Origin: Tetrastigma voinierianum
Taxonomy: Eukaryota > Streptophyta > Magnoliopsida > Vitales > Vitaceae
NCBI GenBank assembly: GCA_016808115.1
Contig: JAEQBH010002861.1
Span: 186,001-250,000 of the forward strand
Length of the DNA: 64,000 nucleotides
Reading direction: 5' to 3'
Below the pieces are notes generated by a model, which ran no database searches, was not told the origin of the DNA, and worked only from the letters and a program-made list of their open reading frames with translations. Below are positions 34,440 to 45,504 of the stretch, in pieces. Made by a program: the position numbers and the translations under genes. Position 1 is the stretch's first letter. Each line of letters opens with the position of its first letter.

Positions 34440-35793
34440 TGCATTTCAGTTTGCAATATACAGAAATAGTCTTGATTTTGAATGAAAATAGTAAAGAGAA
34501 TTCATGCAGTAAGGAAAAGAAAGCAACTGAGCAAGAAACTAGTACAGAAGGGTTAATATTGAAAGAATTGCCTAGTCATCTGAAATATTCTTTCTTAGAG
34601 CCAGAAAAGGCAAAACTAGTGATTATATCAGCTCGTTGATGAAATGAAGAACAGAAGTTGTTAAAGATTCTAAGGAAATACAAGGAAGCAATTGCTTGGT
34701 CAATTGAAGATCTCAAAGGTATCAGTCCTTCTATTTGCATGCACAAAATTATGCTAGAATTTAAGGCCAAGACTTCAATTGAACACCAAAAGAGGTTGAA
34801 TCCAGTAATGAAGGATGTTGTAAGGAAGGAAGTGCGGAAATGGTTAAATGCAGGTTTATTTATACGTGCTCCAGGAATGACCTTTGGGTGAGCCCATTTC
34901 ATGTGAAAGTTCCCAAGAAGGGTGGATTCCTTTGTGTCAGGGAATGAAAGGAATGAACTAATTCCTAAAGGCTATCTTGGATGGAGGTGTGCATAGATTC
35001 ACGAAAATTGAATGCGCCTTCCAGGAAGGATCATTTTCCCCTACCCTTCATTGATCAGATGTTGGATAGATTGGAAGGACACCCTCACTTCTGCTTTCTT
35101 GATGGATATTCTGGATATAATCAAATTGTTATTGCACTTGAGGACTAGGAGAAAACTACTTTCACATGCCCTTATGGTACTTTTTCTTTTAGAAGAATGC
35201 CATTTGGGTTATGCAATGCTTCTGCTACATTTCAAAGATGCATGATGTCTATGTTCTCAGATTTGGCAGAGGAGGTTATGGAGATATACATGGATGACTT
35301 TATAGTTTATGAATCCAGCTTTGAACATTGCCTACAAAATGTGGGGACAGTACTTCATAGGTGCCAAGACAAGAATTTAGCCTTGAATTGGGAAAAATGT
35401 CATTTTATGGTAACAGAAGGCATTGTCCTTAGGCATAGAATTTCTACAGCAAGGCTGGAAGTGGACCAAGCCAAAGTTTCCATCATAAAGACTCTTTTGC
35501 CACCTACAATAGTCAAGGGAATAAGAAGTTTCTCAGGACATGCTGGTTTTTATAGAAGATTTGTTAGAGACTTCTCAAAAATTGCAAGACCATTGTGTAG
35601 ACTATTGGAAAAGGATACAAAGTTTAATTTTGATGAATCTTGCCAATCTTCATTTGAAGAGGTCAAATCCAGATTAGTTGAAGCTCCCATCATGGCCATA
35701 CCAAAATGGAATAATGAATTTGAGATTATGTGTGATGCTAGTGATTTTGAAATGGGAATTTGTAATGGGACGAGAAAAGCGCGAGATATTTAA
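34440..35793 (+). pseudogene. pol: Element B reverse transcriptase
   Basis: The N-terminal region has LKELPSHLKYSFLEPEK and LRKYKEAIAWSIEDLKGISP (34560-34740), then the thumb and finger blocks. DHFPLPFIDQMLDRLEGHPH and FCFLDGYSGYNQI lie at about 35020-35130, split by frameshifts. The long open frame 35197-35793 keeps MPFGLCNASATFQRCMMSMF, EVMEIYMDDFIVYESSFEHC (the YMDD catalytic box), GFYRRFVRDFSKIARPLCRL and APIMAIPKWNNEFEIMCDAS. This is the best RT in the window. A stop ends it in the RT to RNase H linker. Confidence 0.88.
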
Positions 35794-36157
35794 GGCCATA
35801 TATTATGCTAGTAAAACCTTCAATGAAGCTCAAGAGAACTACTCAACTACTGAAAAAGAGATGTTGGCTATGGTATTTGCATGTGAAAAATTCAGGCCCT
35901 ATATATTGGGATCCCATGTCATCATCCATACTGATAATGTTGCCATTAAATATTTGATGGCAAAGAAAACTAAGCAGTGATGGATGGTATTGTTGCAAGA
36001 GTGATCTAGAGATCAAGGACAGGAAGGGTTGTGATAATGTGATAGTTGATCACTTGTCAATAATTGAAAAGACTACTATAAAAGAAGAGGGAACAGAATT
36101 AGCAGAAAACTTTCCAGATGAGCAATTATTCCAGTTGTCAATCCAACCACCCTGGTA
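35794..36157 (+). pseudogene. pol: Element B RNase H, cut by element C
   Basis: NEAQENYSTTEKEMLAMVFA, CEKFRPYILGSHVIIHTDN and VAIKYLMAKK lie in the frame 35678-35980. After a frame break come DNVIVDHLSIIEK and FPDEQLFQLSIQPPWY. The polyprotein is then interrupted by the start of the C LTR. The DIVNFIACG continuation resumes at 52195. Confidence 0.85.
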
Positions 36158-36479
36158 TGATGAGCTTAAAAGTCATCTATTTTTAATCCATTTTTCTGTT
36201 TGATTTTCATCCGAAAAGGAATAATTAATATGCAGAATTATGAAGAAACTCACCAATTTATTTAATGCGGGGAGTGAAAGAAAGAAGAAAAAGCGATAGA
36301 AAATCGACAATCGGTGGAGTAAAAATCTGAGAAAATGTAGGCCGAGATGAAAGCGGTAGTAGCTAATGTTGCGGAGTTTTGGGCTTGCATTGTCAGTTAT
36401 CGCAGTGTGACCTTCAGGAAAATTTGGAAGGGAGCTTGAAGTGCAGTGCGACGGGCATTCTGATGTAAGACAAGCGAAG

Positions 36480-37575
36480 GCTAGCAGGACTTAAGAAATG
36501 ATGTCACGACAACATCGTGATGTCAGCGGCGAAGATCGATGTCGCGACAAAGGGATGGAGGTCGTGCTGAGAAGCGCCTTGGCAGCTATGACCGGGTTTG
36601 AAAAGGTGGCCAGTGATTTAAGGCGTAGTCGCGACGGAGGAGCGCGTCGCGACACTAAAAGTAACCCGGTTTAAGGCGCAAGGCATGTCGATGTCGACGA
36701 GAGATCGAAGGTCGCGACGCCGAGGACTTGCTCGATTAAGAAAACAATTCCATAAAGTGATGCGACCAATGAGGATTGATGTCGCGACATGAAACCTTCC
36801 TCGATTGAAGAATTTGCGCGAGACTTACCGTGTCTTCGCGACAAGAGATCTATGTTGCGACATAAGAAGATACCAGTTCAAAGTTACAGTTCTAAGAGTT
36901 GATGTCGCGGCGAAGTTGATGTCGCGACATCGGGGACTTCCCATCGATTAGGCTTAAAACATTGCGATTTGCTGTCACAGACAAGGATTGAAGTGCGCGA
37001 CATCGGGAACACCCGATTAAACCTCCGAGAGACTAAGTTGATGTCGCGACAAGAGATCGATGTCGCGACATAAAACGTTTGGCTACAAGTTCAAGACTGC
37101 GGAGACTGGTGATGTCGCGACAAGAGATCGAAGTCGCGACACTAGGAACGACAAGTTCAAGGCTGCAAAGCCATGAAGTGATGTCGCGACAAGAGATTGA
37201 TGTCGCGACGCCGAGAATATCATCCGATTGAAGAACTGCGAAGACGCGAAGCTGATGTCCGCGACAAGAGATGCGATGTCGCGACGCTCCGAGCGAGCAG
37301 ATTAAACACGTAGGGCGGCGAGAGTGATGTCGCGACAAAGATTGATGTCGCGACGCCGAAGCTCATCATTTAAAGGTTGCGAGAATAAGATTGATGTAAA
37401 CAGCCGGAAATCATCGATTGAAGGGCTACTTGAAGACATTGATTCCTTAGCCAGCGACATAAGGTGCTTGCAAAGAAAACAAAGGAATATCATGACTAGC
37501 ATTAAATGCGCAACGAGTGCCAAACTAAGCGATGTCGCGGCAAGGGCTTTGAGGTCGCGACGAGCGATAACATGG
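36480..37575 (+). repeat. TGTCGCGACA palindrome array in the C 5' LTR
   Basis: At least 15 perfect GTCGCGAC cores. From 37043 they form pairs: starts at 37043 and 37062, 37114 and 37133, 37183 and 37202, a damaged pair near 37256 and 37278, then 37329 and 37347. Members of a pair are 18-19 bp apart, joined by AAGAGATCGAT, and pairs recur about every 69-73 bp. The spacers also share words (TTCAAGGCTGCGAAG). The array ends about 60 bases before the TATA box at 37636. Confidence 0.9.
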
Positions 37576-37635
37576 GCGATCCATTTAGGAAATCCACAAA
37601 GGAACGCATTGGAATTAGGGCCCAACTTCAGAACC

Positions 37636-37644
37636 CTATAAATA
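37636..37644 (+). promoter_or_regulatory. TATA box of the C 5' LTR
   Basis: CTATAAATA lies downstream of the palindrome array and about 80 bases upstream of a T-rich tract, the usual place for an LTR promoter. The 3' LTR reads CGCAAAATCTG at the same place, so the box is damaged there. B's 3' LTR has TATAAATAA at 59920-59928. Confidence 0.65.
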
Positions 37645-37715
37645 CGAAGTTGCTACCAACAGAAAAGCAGCTCTTGGCGACTTGAAAGAGAGATTTGGGT
37701 TGCTGAAGGCTCCTG

Positions 37716-37772
37716 TATTTTTTTTTTTCTTTTCTTTTCTTTTCTTTCTTTTGTTTCGTTTTTCTTTCCATT
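37716..37772 (+). repeat. Pyrimidine tract in the C LTR
   Basis: TTTTCTTTTCTTTTC-type sequence just downstream of the TATA box, repeated in the 3' LTR at about 50656-50715. It probably lies in the 5' leader of the transcript. Confidence 0.7.
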
Positions 37773-39259
37773 TTATTTTAGATTAGATTAGTGTGTGTGA
37801 ACTAATTTGGATTTACGAGCGTTAGGCTGTGAAGGATTGAGCTGAATGCAGATGTTTATTTCTTAAAGTGCATCTGGGTTTGTTCGAATTCAGACAGTGC
37901 AGGATTTGAACACTAGTTTCCAATTCACAGTGGATTTCTTGATTAGCAAGCCATTGTATGGTATAATCGATAATTTAGAAACCCGACTTTCCATTGAATT
38001 AGCGTTATTATCGAAATAATCTTTCTGATGTTCATTCTGTAGCTGAACTTGAGGATGTTAATCGACTTCTTGGTTTTGCGTGTTCTTGGAATTGATCCCA
38101 ATTTGATCCTCTTGTACCCATACTTGAGAGGATTGTTTCAGCTACGATTTCAGGAGGCCTACGGGTGACACACGGAGAAGGCATTCACGAGGTAAAAACA
38201 ATTTCGAGGAAGGTATTGAACTTTGATATTGCTCATCTAATGCGCTCGTATATTTAAATCAATACATCCTCTTAAGCATGGCTGAGGAATGAGTTGAGTG
38301 AGTTATAAATTTAAGTGAGCCAAGGAAGTTCACCCTCAATTCGAATAGTAGATTCGATCAGTGTTAGCGAAGGATCTAATCAAGAGAAGAGTAATCTATT
38401 CTAATTTGAGGTGAGACCAGTATAGTGAGCCTCGGCAATGGCTAAACTTGAAGGAGCTCGGGTGCACGGAGTCCATGTTGTGGGTATGAAGTATTGAGAA
38501 AGAAAAATACCGAGAACAAGGCAACTAGTTTTAAAGAAAGTAGTTATTTCACCCCCTGTGTTAAAGGAGAAAACGGTTAAAAGGTGAGATGATGAAGCGT
38601 GTGGTATGGAGGGAATCAGTCACATATTAATCCTTGGACTAGTTTTAAAGATCGCGTTGAGAAAACCAAAGATCACGATGCGGTATAGGGTGATTCTTCA
38701 CAATAGGCGATTATTCAATGTTTTCTTTAGAGATAAGCTGTTAAAATCTAAATTTGTTATTTTGATATTTCAATATTCAATTCATTTATTGTTCATCATT
38801 TTTCTTACATCTATTCATTTCAAACTTTCAAAGCAAAATCTACTATATCGTATTATCGTCCAAAATAGTAGACTTAAGTAGTTGCGGGTAGTTGATTGAA
38901 AATTCCTTGCGAGATCTACGTAGGATCGATATACGGACTTAAATCCATTTATTACTTATTAGAGCACATTGCCTTGTTATCTTTGAGTCGAAACCACACG
39001 AAAATGGTTTATTCTTATAAAAATATCTTTTAATCAAGTGATGCCAAGAAACTCACACTCCAAGTTTAATGGTTTATTTCTTTTGAGAAGTTAAATGATA
39101 GTCCTTGGGTAATAAGTCTCAAATTTGAATAGGTGTTTTGATCCATAACAATTTATTGATGTAGTCTTACTTGAGTCTTATGGTATTGTTATAGGGATTA
39201 GATAACAGGTCCTTAGGTGATGTTATACACTGTGTACATACTCACTGATCCAGTCAATA

Positions 39260-39560
39260 AGTTTTATGGCAATTACTTAAGTGATCGAAAAGAATTTAAT
39301 CATCGATATTCGAGGGCGAAAGAAGGAAATGCTAATTTGGACATTTTGAAGAAAGAACAAATAGCTTTTGGCTTGATGATTAATACAGCCACCTTCCTTT
39401 AACAAACCATATTGAAAATAATTGTTGACCCAGGACTCATCCTATTAATGTAAGTGTCAATTTGATTTCGAGGGTAAAATTTTAATGCATAAGAAGCAGA
39501 ACAACGATCTTATTCTAGCGAGACACGAATTAGAACACTCGAAGCTTAGGAAAGATAAGA
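39260..39560 (+). other. Leader of element C
   Basis: No coding domain. The expected primer-binding site after the LTR is not recognisable (ATGGCAATTACTTAAG at about 39266 could be a wreck of a TGGCGCCGTTGCC site). GGAAATGCTAATTTGGACATT at 39327 is shared with B's leader. Confidence 0.45.
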
Positions 39561-41060
39561 GGCGAGAAAACTCAACCATGACGGGACGAAGACGGGGTCG
39601 AATGAAGCATAGAAGCAGCTAGAAGGCCTCAATCTTTGATACTATGGAGGATTTAAGAGCGGGTGTTAAGATAGGCCACTCTGCAGTAGAACTGACCCGG
39701 CTATTGATCTGAACAATTTTGAACTTAAACCAGGCACCCAATTACCATGGTCCGGCGACATCGGTTCACGGTCGTGTCCCACGAAGACCCAAAGCTGAGC
39801 ACACAGGAAGATTTCTTAGGATAGCTGTCTGAGTGAAGTTGAATGAGGTGAGACGAAAGTCAAGTACCAGCGCATCTATTCCTTCTCTCTAAGAAGTACA
39901 TGACTACATGGTATGAATCTACACCGTATAGCTCTGTGTTGATGCTTAGGAGGAGTTAGTAGAACTACTTAGGTAGATTCTTTCCCCGGCTCTCACCTCG
40001 GAGAGAAGGAGGGAAATCCATTGTGTTCAACGGGGGAAGATGAAAGCTTGTATAGCTTGGGAAAGATTCAAGCGGGTTCTTGAGAAGATGTCCGATGCAT
40101 GGGATAGATCTGAGGCTAGATGGACAGTGTATATCATGCCTTGAATGATATATCAAAGATCATTGATGGCTGTATTTGTGGGCATTGGCTGAAAAGTCTT
40201 GAAGGAGCAGAGGAAATTTGATTGAGAGAGACTGGCTAAATGCGATATAAGCTCCTTGCAGGTTTTCGAGGAAACAATGAGAGGAAGGGATCATGGAGGT
40301 GAGACGAGATGACCATGGAAGATGAGTTGGATGCCATTATGCACAGGCTGGACAAGCCAAGAAGGAAGCCCTGCTTATGGATGGAAGCGGGTTGAAGGGT
40401 TATTGAAGTAACTTTGAGAGAATACGAAGAACAATTCTATGATCTTTGAAGAGGTTAAGTATCTTGGGAGTCGAAATTTGTTTCAAACCCATACTAACAC
40501 CTTGATATATCACCCAACAGCTGAGGAACCATAGAGGAACTTCTCATATGGTGGAGGGGCTTCCACGAGGCCCGAGGCATGGGCCGGAGGAGACCCTCAG
40601 CCCGGGGTTATCAGCAGCACCAAGGTTCAATGGTACATTAAATGAAATGAACCACAGAAATGAATATCGAAATTCGGAGGAGGCCCAAACTTTGGAAAGA
40701 GCAGATCTTTGCATTTCATGGGGGATAATAAGAAGCTGTTGAACCTCCATGAACAAAAGTTTGCAGAATTGGAAGCAACTGCTACCAATTCTCAAATTTT
40801 CAGGAGCACCCTGATGCATCTGAAGAACACAGAGACACAAGTAGGAATGTGGCCACAACCTGCTAAACGGAGGAAAGATCTTCCCAAGTGACACAAAGAA
40901 GAATCCAAGGAGTACTGTTCACGGCTTAGAAGTGGGAAGGAGTTAGAAAGATGAAAAGAAAAATAGCCCGGCAAAGAAGAAAACCAGGGAAAGGAAGAAG
41001 CCTTGGAGAAAAGAAAGAAGGAGTGGACAAGAAGGACATCAAAGGCTCTGGGCACTGCGG
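39561..41060 (+). pseudogene. gag: Element C gag, heavily broken
   Basis: The core can only be traced by comparison with B at about 39780-40060. The C-terminal portion is clear at 40709-40891: MHFMGDNKKLLNLHEQKFAE, then NTETQVG, matching B's FMGDNKKLLNLHEQKF and NLETQVG. Frame changes occur every 100-200 bases. Position after the leader and before the protease supports the call. Confidence 0.68.
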
Positions 41061-41269
41061 TCATTTCCCTGAGACTCACGAGAAATCAAGGATAGGAGAG
41101 CGGTTTGCAAGGTTTTGAAAACCTTTAGAAGTAGAGATCGGTATGCCCTTCTGAAGTGGTAACTGGTTGCCACTATGTAATTCACGAAGGATACAGGCAA
41201 GAAAGAAGATAGTAGAAGAAGGGATTGTGAATCTAACTGCTACTTGCAGTGCTGTGATAAAGAAAGAAT

Positions 41270-41680
41270 TGCGGAAAAAGTGAAGGATCCGGGGAGTTTT
41301 ACCATTCCCTTGCATCATTAGGGTTCATTCAGAAGCTCTACATTGACTCGGGAGGCTAGTATAAACTTGATGCCTCTTTACATTTGCGAGCAATTAAGTT
41401 TGGGGAGGTTATTCCCACCACTGTACTCTTCAAATGGAAGGCAGATCGATGGGAAACTTTGAAGGGTCTTGGAAGATGTCTTGATCCTTTGTTGGGGAAA
41501 TTTGTTTTTCCGATGAGACTTAAGTCGTGGACATGGAAGAAGATTCTGTACTTGCTCTTTGGGGAGACCATTCCTAGCCCCTCGGAGCTGCCCCCAATCG
41601 ACATACGGGAGTTCTCTCACATGAGGTTGGAGAGGAAAGTGCTTGCACCAACGATCAAAAGCATGCGAATATAGACCTTA
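41270..41680 (+). pseudogene. pol: Element C protease remnant
   Basis: GSFTIPLHH at about 41292 and YIDSG then the LMPLYICEQLSLGEV block (about 41338-41408, frames shifting) give the start, with the catalytic Asp-Ser-Gly present. The later GRPFLA block is damaged. B keeps the opposite half of the same domain. Confidence 0.65.
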
Positions 41681-42039
41681 AACAGAAAATTGCAATGTAG
41701 TGATGATGTCTATACCTACAACCACGATGTTCACAATGAAGTTGTGCTCAGAATTTTTATCAGCTGAAAAAAGATGAATTCCCGAGTATGTGAAATGGCT
41801 ATACGATTGTCCATATAAGTTTTCATTCTAAAACATCGGTGAGCTGAAGCAAAACATAAATGAAAAGGGAAATTCATGAAACCAGTGAAGAGGAATAGTG
41901 TTGAAGAAGAATTGCCAAGTCATTTATTGAGTATGTACTTAGAATCACCAAGAGAAGGAGCAGTGATTATCTACGCTGGGCTTGGTGATGATGAGGAACG
42001 AGAGGTTGCTCTGAAATCTTAAGAAGCATAAAGAGTCTG

Positions 42040-42990
42040 GCTTAGTGCAGTGAGGTGAAGGGTATCAGTCCAACAATTTGCATGCACAAAATTCTGCTGG
42101 AAGAAACTTCCAAAGCCATCTGTAGAGACATCAAGAAGTGAATCCGATGATGAAGAGGAAGTAGTCGGGAAGGAGGTGCTCAAATTGCTTGAATCTTTGG
42201 TTTTATACGGCACAATTTAGATAGTCCTTAGGTGACCGGTCCATGGTTCCAAAGAAGGGTGGGTTTACTGTGATCCGCAATGAGAAAAATGAATGTTGGA
42301 TTCAACAAGAACGTGTAGGGATGGAGGGTATGCATTGATGCAGTGAACCTGACCACCGGGAAAGATCATTTCCTTTGCTTGCTGTTGATCAAATGTTGGA
42401 GCGGATTAGCGGGACACCCTCATTTTTGTTTTTTTGGATGGGTATTTAGGATACAATCCAAATTACTCTATTTACCTGAGGACCAAGAAGACCACCTTCA
42501 TGCCCCTATGGTACCTTTGCCTTAGGAAGGATGCCGTTTAGAGTTTGTGTGATATACCGCTACATTCCAAAGGTGTATGATGTCAATATTCTCGGACTTA
42601 GTTGGAAAGGAAGTTATGGAAATTTTTATATTCACTGTGCTGGATCAGTTTTGATCGTGTTTGAAGAACATGAAGCAGGTGCTTCAAAGATCTGTGAAAC
42701 AAGCATTGCTGCTTGAATTGGGAAAAATGCCATTTTATGGTAACAAAATTGTTCTTGGGCATAAAATTTACGCTCTTAATTTGAAGTAGACAATCCAAGG
42801 TATCCATTATCAAAACTCTTGCACACCCTAACACAGTAAAAGGAGTCAGAAGCTTCTTGGGGCGTCTTGGATTTTTATAGGAGATTCATCGAGGACTTCC
42901 TCAAAAGTAACGATTACTATACGGTGAAGGATACAAGGTTTTAATTTGATAACTCCTGCAAGGTTGCTTTTGAAGAGATCAAGATCAAAT
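42040..42990 (+). pseudogene. pol: Element C reverse transcriptase remnant
   Basis: GISPTICMHKILLEE at about 42060, VCIDAVNLTTGKDHF at about 42330, and FVFLDGYLGYNPN in the next region. The YMDD area near 42600 is destroyed: the text after EVMEIF shows a deletion. FLGRLGFYRRFIEDF follows at about 42855. Each block matches B's RT but lies in a different frame. Confidence 0.7.
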
Positions 42991-43440
42991 TGGTTCAAGC
43001 ACCTATAATGGCTGCACGAAATGGGATCGAGGATTTGAAATAATGTGTGATCTGCAGGTGATTTTGCAATGGGGTATCTAGGGCAAAGAAAGGAGAAATA
43101 TTCGAGGACCATATACTATGCTAATTAGAACCTTCAATGAAGCACAAAGAAAATTATAACAACTGAAAAGGAGATGCTAGCCATACTATTTGGCAGCGAA
43201 AAATGAGGCCATACATTTGGGATCCCATGTTATCATTCATACGATCATGCGGCGATCAAGTAATTGATGTCAAAGAAGGAGGCTAAGCCAAGATTGATGG
43301 GTGGGTCTTTTGTTGTATAAGAGTTTGACTTGAAGTCAAGGATAAAAGGGGTGTGACAATGTGATGGTGATATATGTAGAGTAGAAGAAAAACCTTCTTG
43401 AAAGAGAAAGTAATGCGATAGAACTTCCCGGATGACGGTA
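42991..43440 (+). pseudogene. pol: Element C RNase H remnant
   Basis: IMCDL at about 43040, TFNEAQRKL, TTEKEMLAILFGSEK and GSHVIIHT around 43125-43250, then FPDDGI. The linker end PWYAILNYLACGY (about 43460-43500) is the homologue of the exact place where C entered B. Confidence 0.7.
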
Positions 43441-43479
43441 TTTAAAGTTTCCTTCCAACTTCCATGGTATGCGATATTG

Positions 43480-44790
43480 TGAACTATTTAGCTTGTGGAT
43501 ATTCCTTGAGGAGGTCGACTACCAGCAAAGAAAACTGGGCGACGACGGGTATTATATTTGGGATGATCCACTTTGTTATTTAAAAGAGGTCTTGACATGA
43601 TAATAAGAAAATGTGTGCGGAAAATGAACAATTCAAAATTACGAATGAATGCCATGCATCATCATATGGGGGTCATTTTTGGGGAAAAACGACTCATAAG
43701 ATACTCCAATGCGGGTTTTATTGGCCCACTATCTTGATTATTGCTGAGTGGGTGAGAGTATTGTGATAGATGCGAAAAGATTGGAAATATCAGCGGCCCA
43801 GTAAATGCCCCTAAAATTTATAATGGTGGTGCAAATCTTTGATGTATGGGAATAGATTTTTATGGGACCATTCCCCACCATCATTTGGGAACTGTACATC
43901 TTGCTAGCCGAGTTGATTATGTTTCAAATGGGTGGAAAGCTGTAGTTGTCAAGGAATGATGCTAATACAGTAGTGAGCTTCTTGCAAAAAAATATTTTGA
44001 GTAGATTTGGAACACCCATAACTATCATTCGTGATGGGGGAAGTCATTTTGCAAACAAAATATTTGCAAAACTCATGAGCAGGTATGGGATCAAGCATGT
44101 AATGAGTCTAGCTTATCATCCCCAGACCAATGGACAAGCAGAAATTTCAACGAGGGGAGATTAAAGAATACTTAGCAGAAAAATTTGTGAGCTCGAAGCG
44201 AGGGAAAGTTGGTCTTCTGAAGCTTGATGATGCACTTTGGGCTTCTGGTTTGCATAAAACTCCATTGGAATGTCCCCATACGAAATTGTTTTAGCAAACC
44301 ATGTCACCTACCTCTAGAATTGGAATACAAGCGATGTGGGCCATCGAAGTTGAACTTTGATTTTAAAGCTGAGGAAGAGAGAGAGATTGTTCAAGCATGC
44401 AGATTTAGGAAGAATTGAGAAATGAAAGGCCTATGATAATGCTAGAATCTACAAGGATAAGACAAAGAAATGGCATGATCAAAGGATCCACGAGGAAAGA
44501 GAGTTGAGGCTTGAGGGGAACGGGTTCTCTTGTTTAATTCTAGGCGAAATTGTTTCTAGGAAAGTTGAAAATCAAATGGAGTGGGCCATACGGTGGTGTC
44601 AAGCAATACATTTGGAGGCTTGGTAACATTAAGGAGCGTCTTGGAGAAGAATTCAAAGTCAATGGACAAAGACTGAAGCACTATCTAAGCAGGGAGGAAG
44701 GAATGGAAGAGCTCCAGCAGGTTATCTAGAAAGAAAGACCAAGCGTGGGAGATCGGCTAAGGACTGAGGCCCGGCGGTGATGGGAGGCAA
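43480..44790 (+). pseudogene. pol: Element C integrase
   Basis: The finger region at 43560-43790 is broken. In the core, FDVWGIDFYGTI at about 43838 gives the first Asp in a damaged frame. The open stretch 43946-44164 keeps SRNDANTVVSFLQKNILSRF, GTPITIIRDGGSHFANKIFA (second Asp) and MSLAYHPQTNGQAEIS (Glu). The C-terminal part includes NSIGMSPYEIVL, LVLLFNSR-like sequence near 44520 and EEFKVNGQRLKHYL-like sequence near 44650, all shared with B. Confidence 0.78.
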
Positions 44791-44799
44791 CGAAAAGAC

Positions 44800-45170
44800 T
44801 CCAATTTAATTTGAATTTTATTTAGAATTCACTTTGATTTTTTCACTCTAAAAGTTTTATTTTTATATAGTATTTGGAAATCTAGAAGTAATTAAGGTGT
44901 AACCAAATCCTTTACTAAAGTAAATGTTGCGAGTGCTTGTGCAAAAATGCGAGGAAATGAGAGAAGACTTGGTCGGGAACGACTCCGATGTCCACGGGAA
45001 GGAGATCACGAGGAAGGGAAGCATTCTTTCACTTATACAAATTTGTGAAAATTTAATTGAATACATGTATGAGCTGGCATTGTGAAATTGATTTATTTGA
45101 TGCGAGGATTTGAGAGTTGATAAGAATGAAAAACCCTCTGTTCATTAAATATAAAGGCAAATACTGATTA
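44800..45170 (+). other. Post-integrase spacer of element C
   Basis: AT-rich, no domain. It matches B's 53530-53990 in position only. Confidence 0.4.
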
Positions 45171-45460
45171 GTTCGCGACGAAGATTGATGTTGTGACTCA
45201 GTCAGTATTGAAGGAAGAAAAAGACAGAAGTCGCGACAAGAGCAATTCCTCTGGGGAGTTGTCGCGACATCATCATACATAGAGGAAATAATTCTTTGTC
45301 GTAGCGGGCTGACTTGTCCCACAAAGTTGATTATGTCGTGACAAGAAATTTATGTCGCGATATCATTGGAAATTGCCGAGTTAGGCGGTTTAAATTTTAC
45401 TTACAATTTTAACTGACATATAATTTCAACTTTGCATTGAAGTCGTGACATGCTAATTTA
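45170..45460 (+). repeat. GTCGCGAC sites in the spacer before C's extra ORF
   Basis: GTTCGCGAC, GTCGCGAC (about 45231 and 45261), GTCGTGAC and GTCGCGAT occur within 290 bases upstream of the extra ORF, which starts near 45505. They are fewer than in the LTR but lie in the same place as in A and B. Confidence 0.75.
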
Positions 45461-45504
45461 ATAAAAGCAAATAAGTAGCCAGCAAACTTGATTGAATTGC
45501 AGCG

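Larger units (their letters stand above)
36158..39259 (+). repeat. 5' LTR of element C
   Basis: It opens TGATGAGCTTAAAAGTCATC and closes GATCCAGTCAATA. It aligns end to end with 49151-52192. Differences are mainly one- to three-base insertions and deletions. Order: start, palindrome cluster, TATA box, pyrimidine tract, and a 3' part including AAATATCTTTTAATCAAGTG and GTGTACATACTC. Confidence 0.9.

Noticed and set aside
36480..37575. CRISPR-like array (regular repeats with spacers)
   Set aside because: The repeats are 8-10 base palindromes, spacers are themselves similar to one another, and the array lies inside an LTR of a plant retrotransposon that is present twice.
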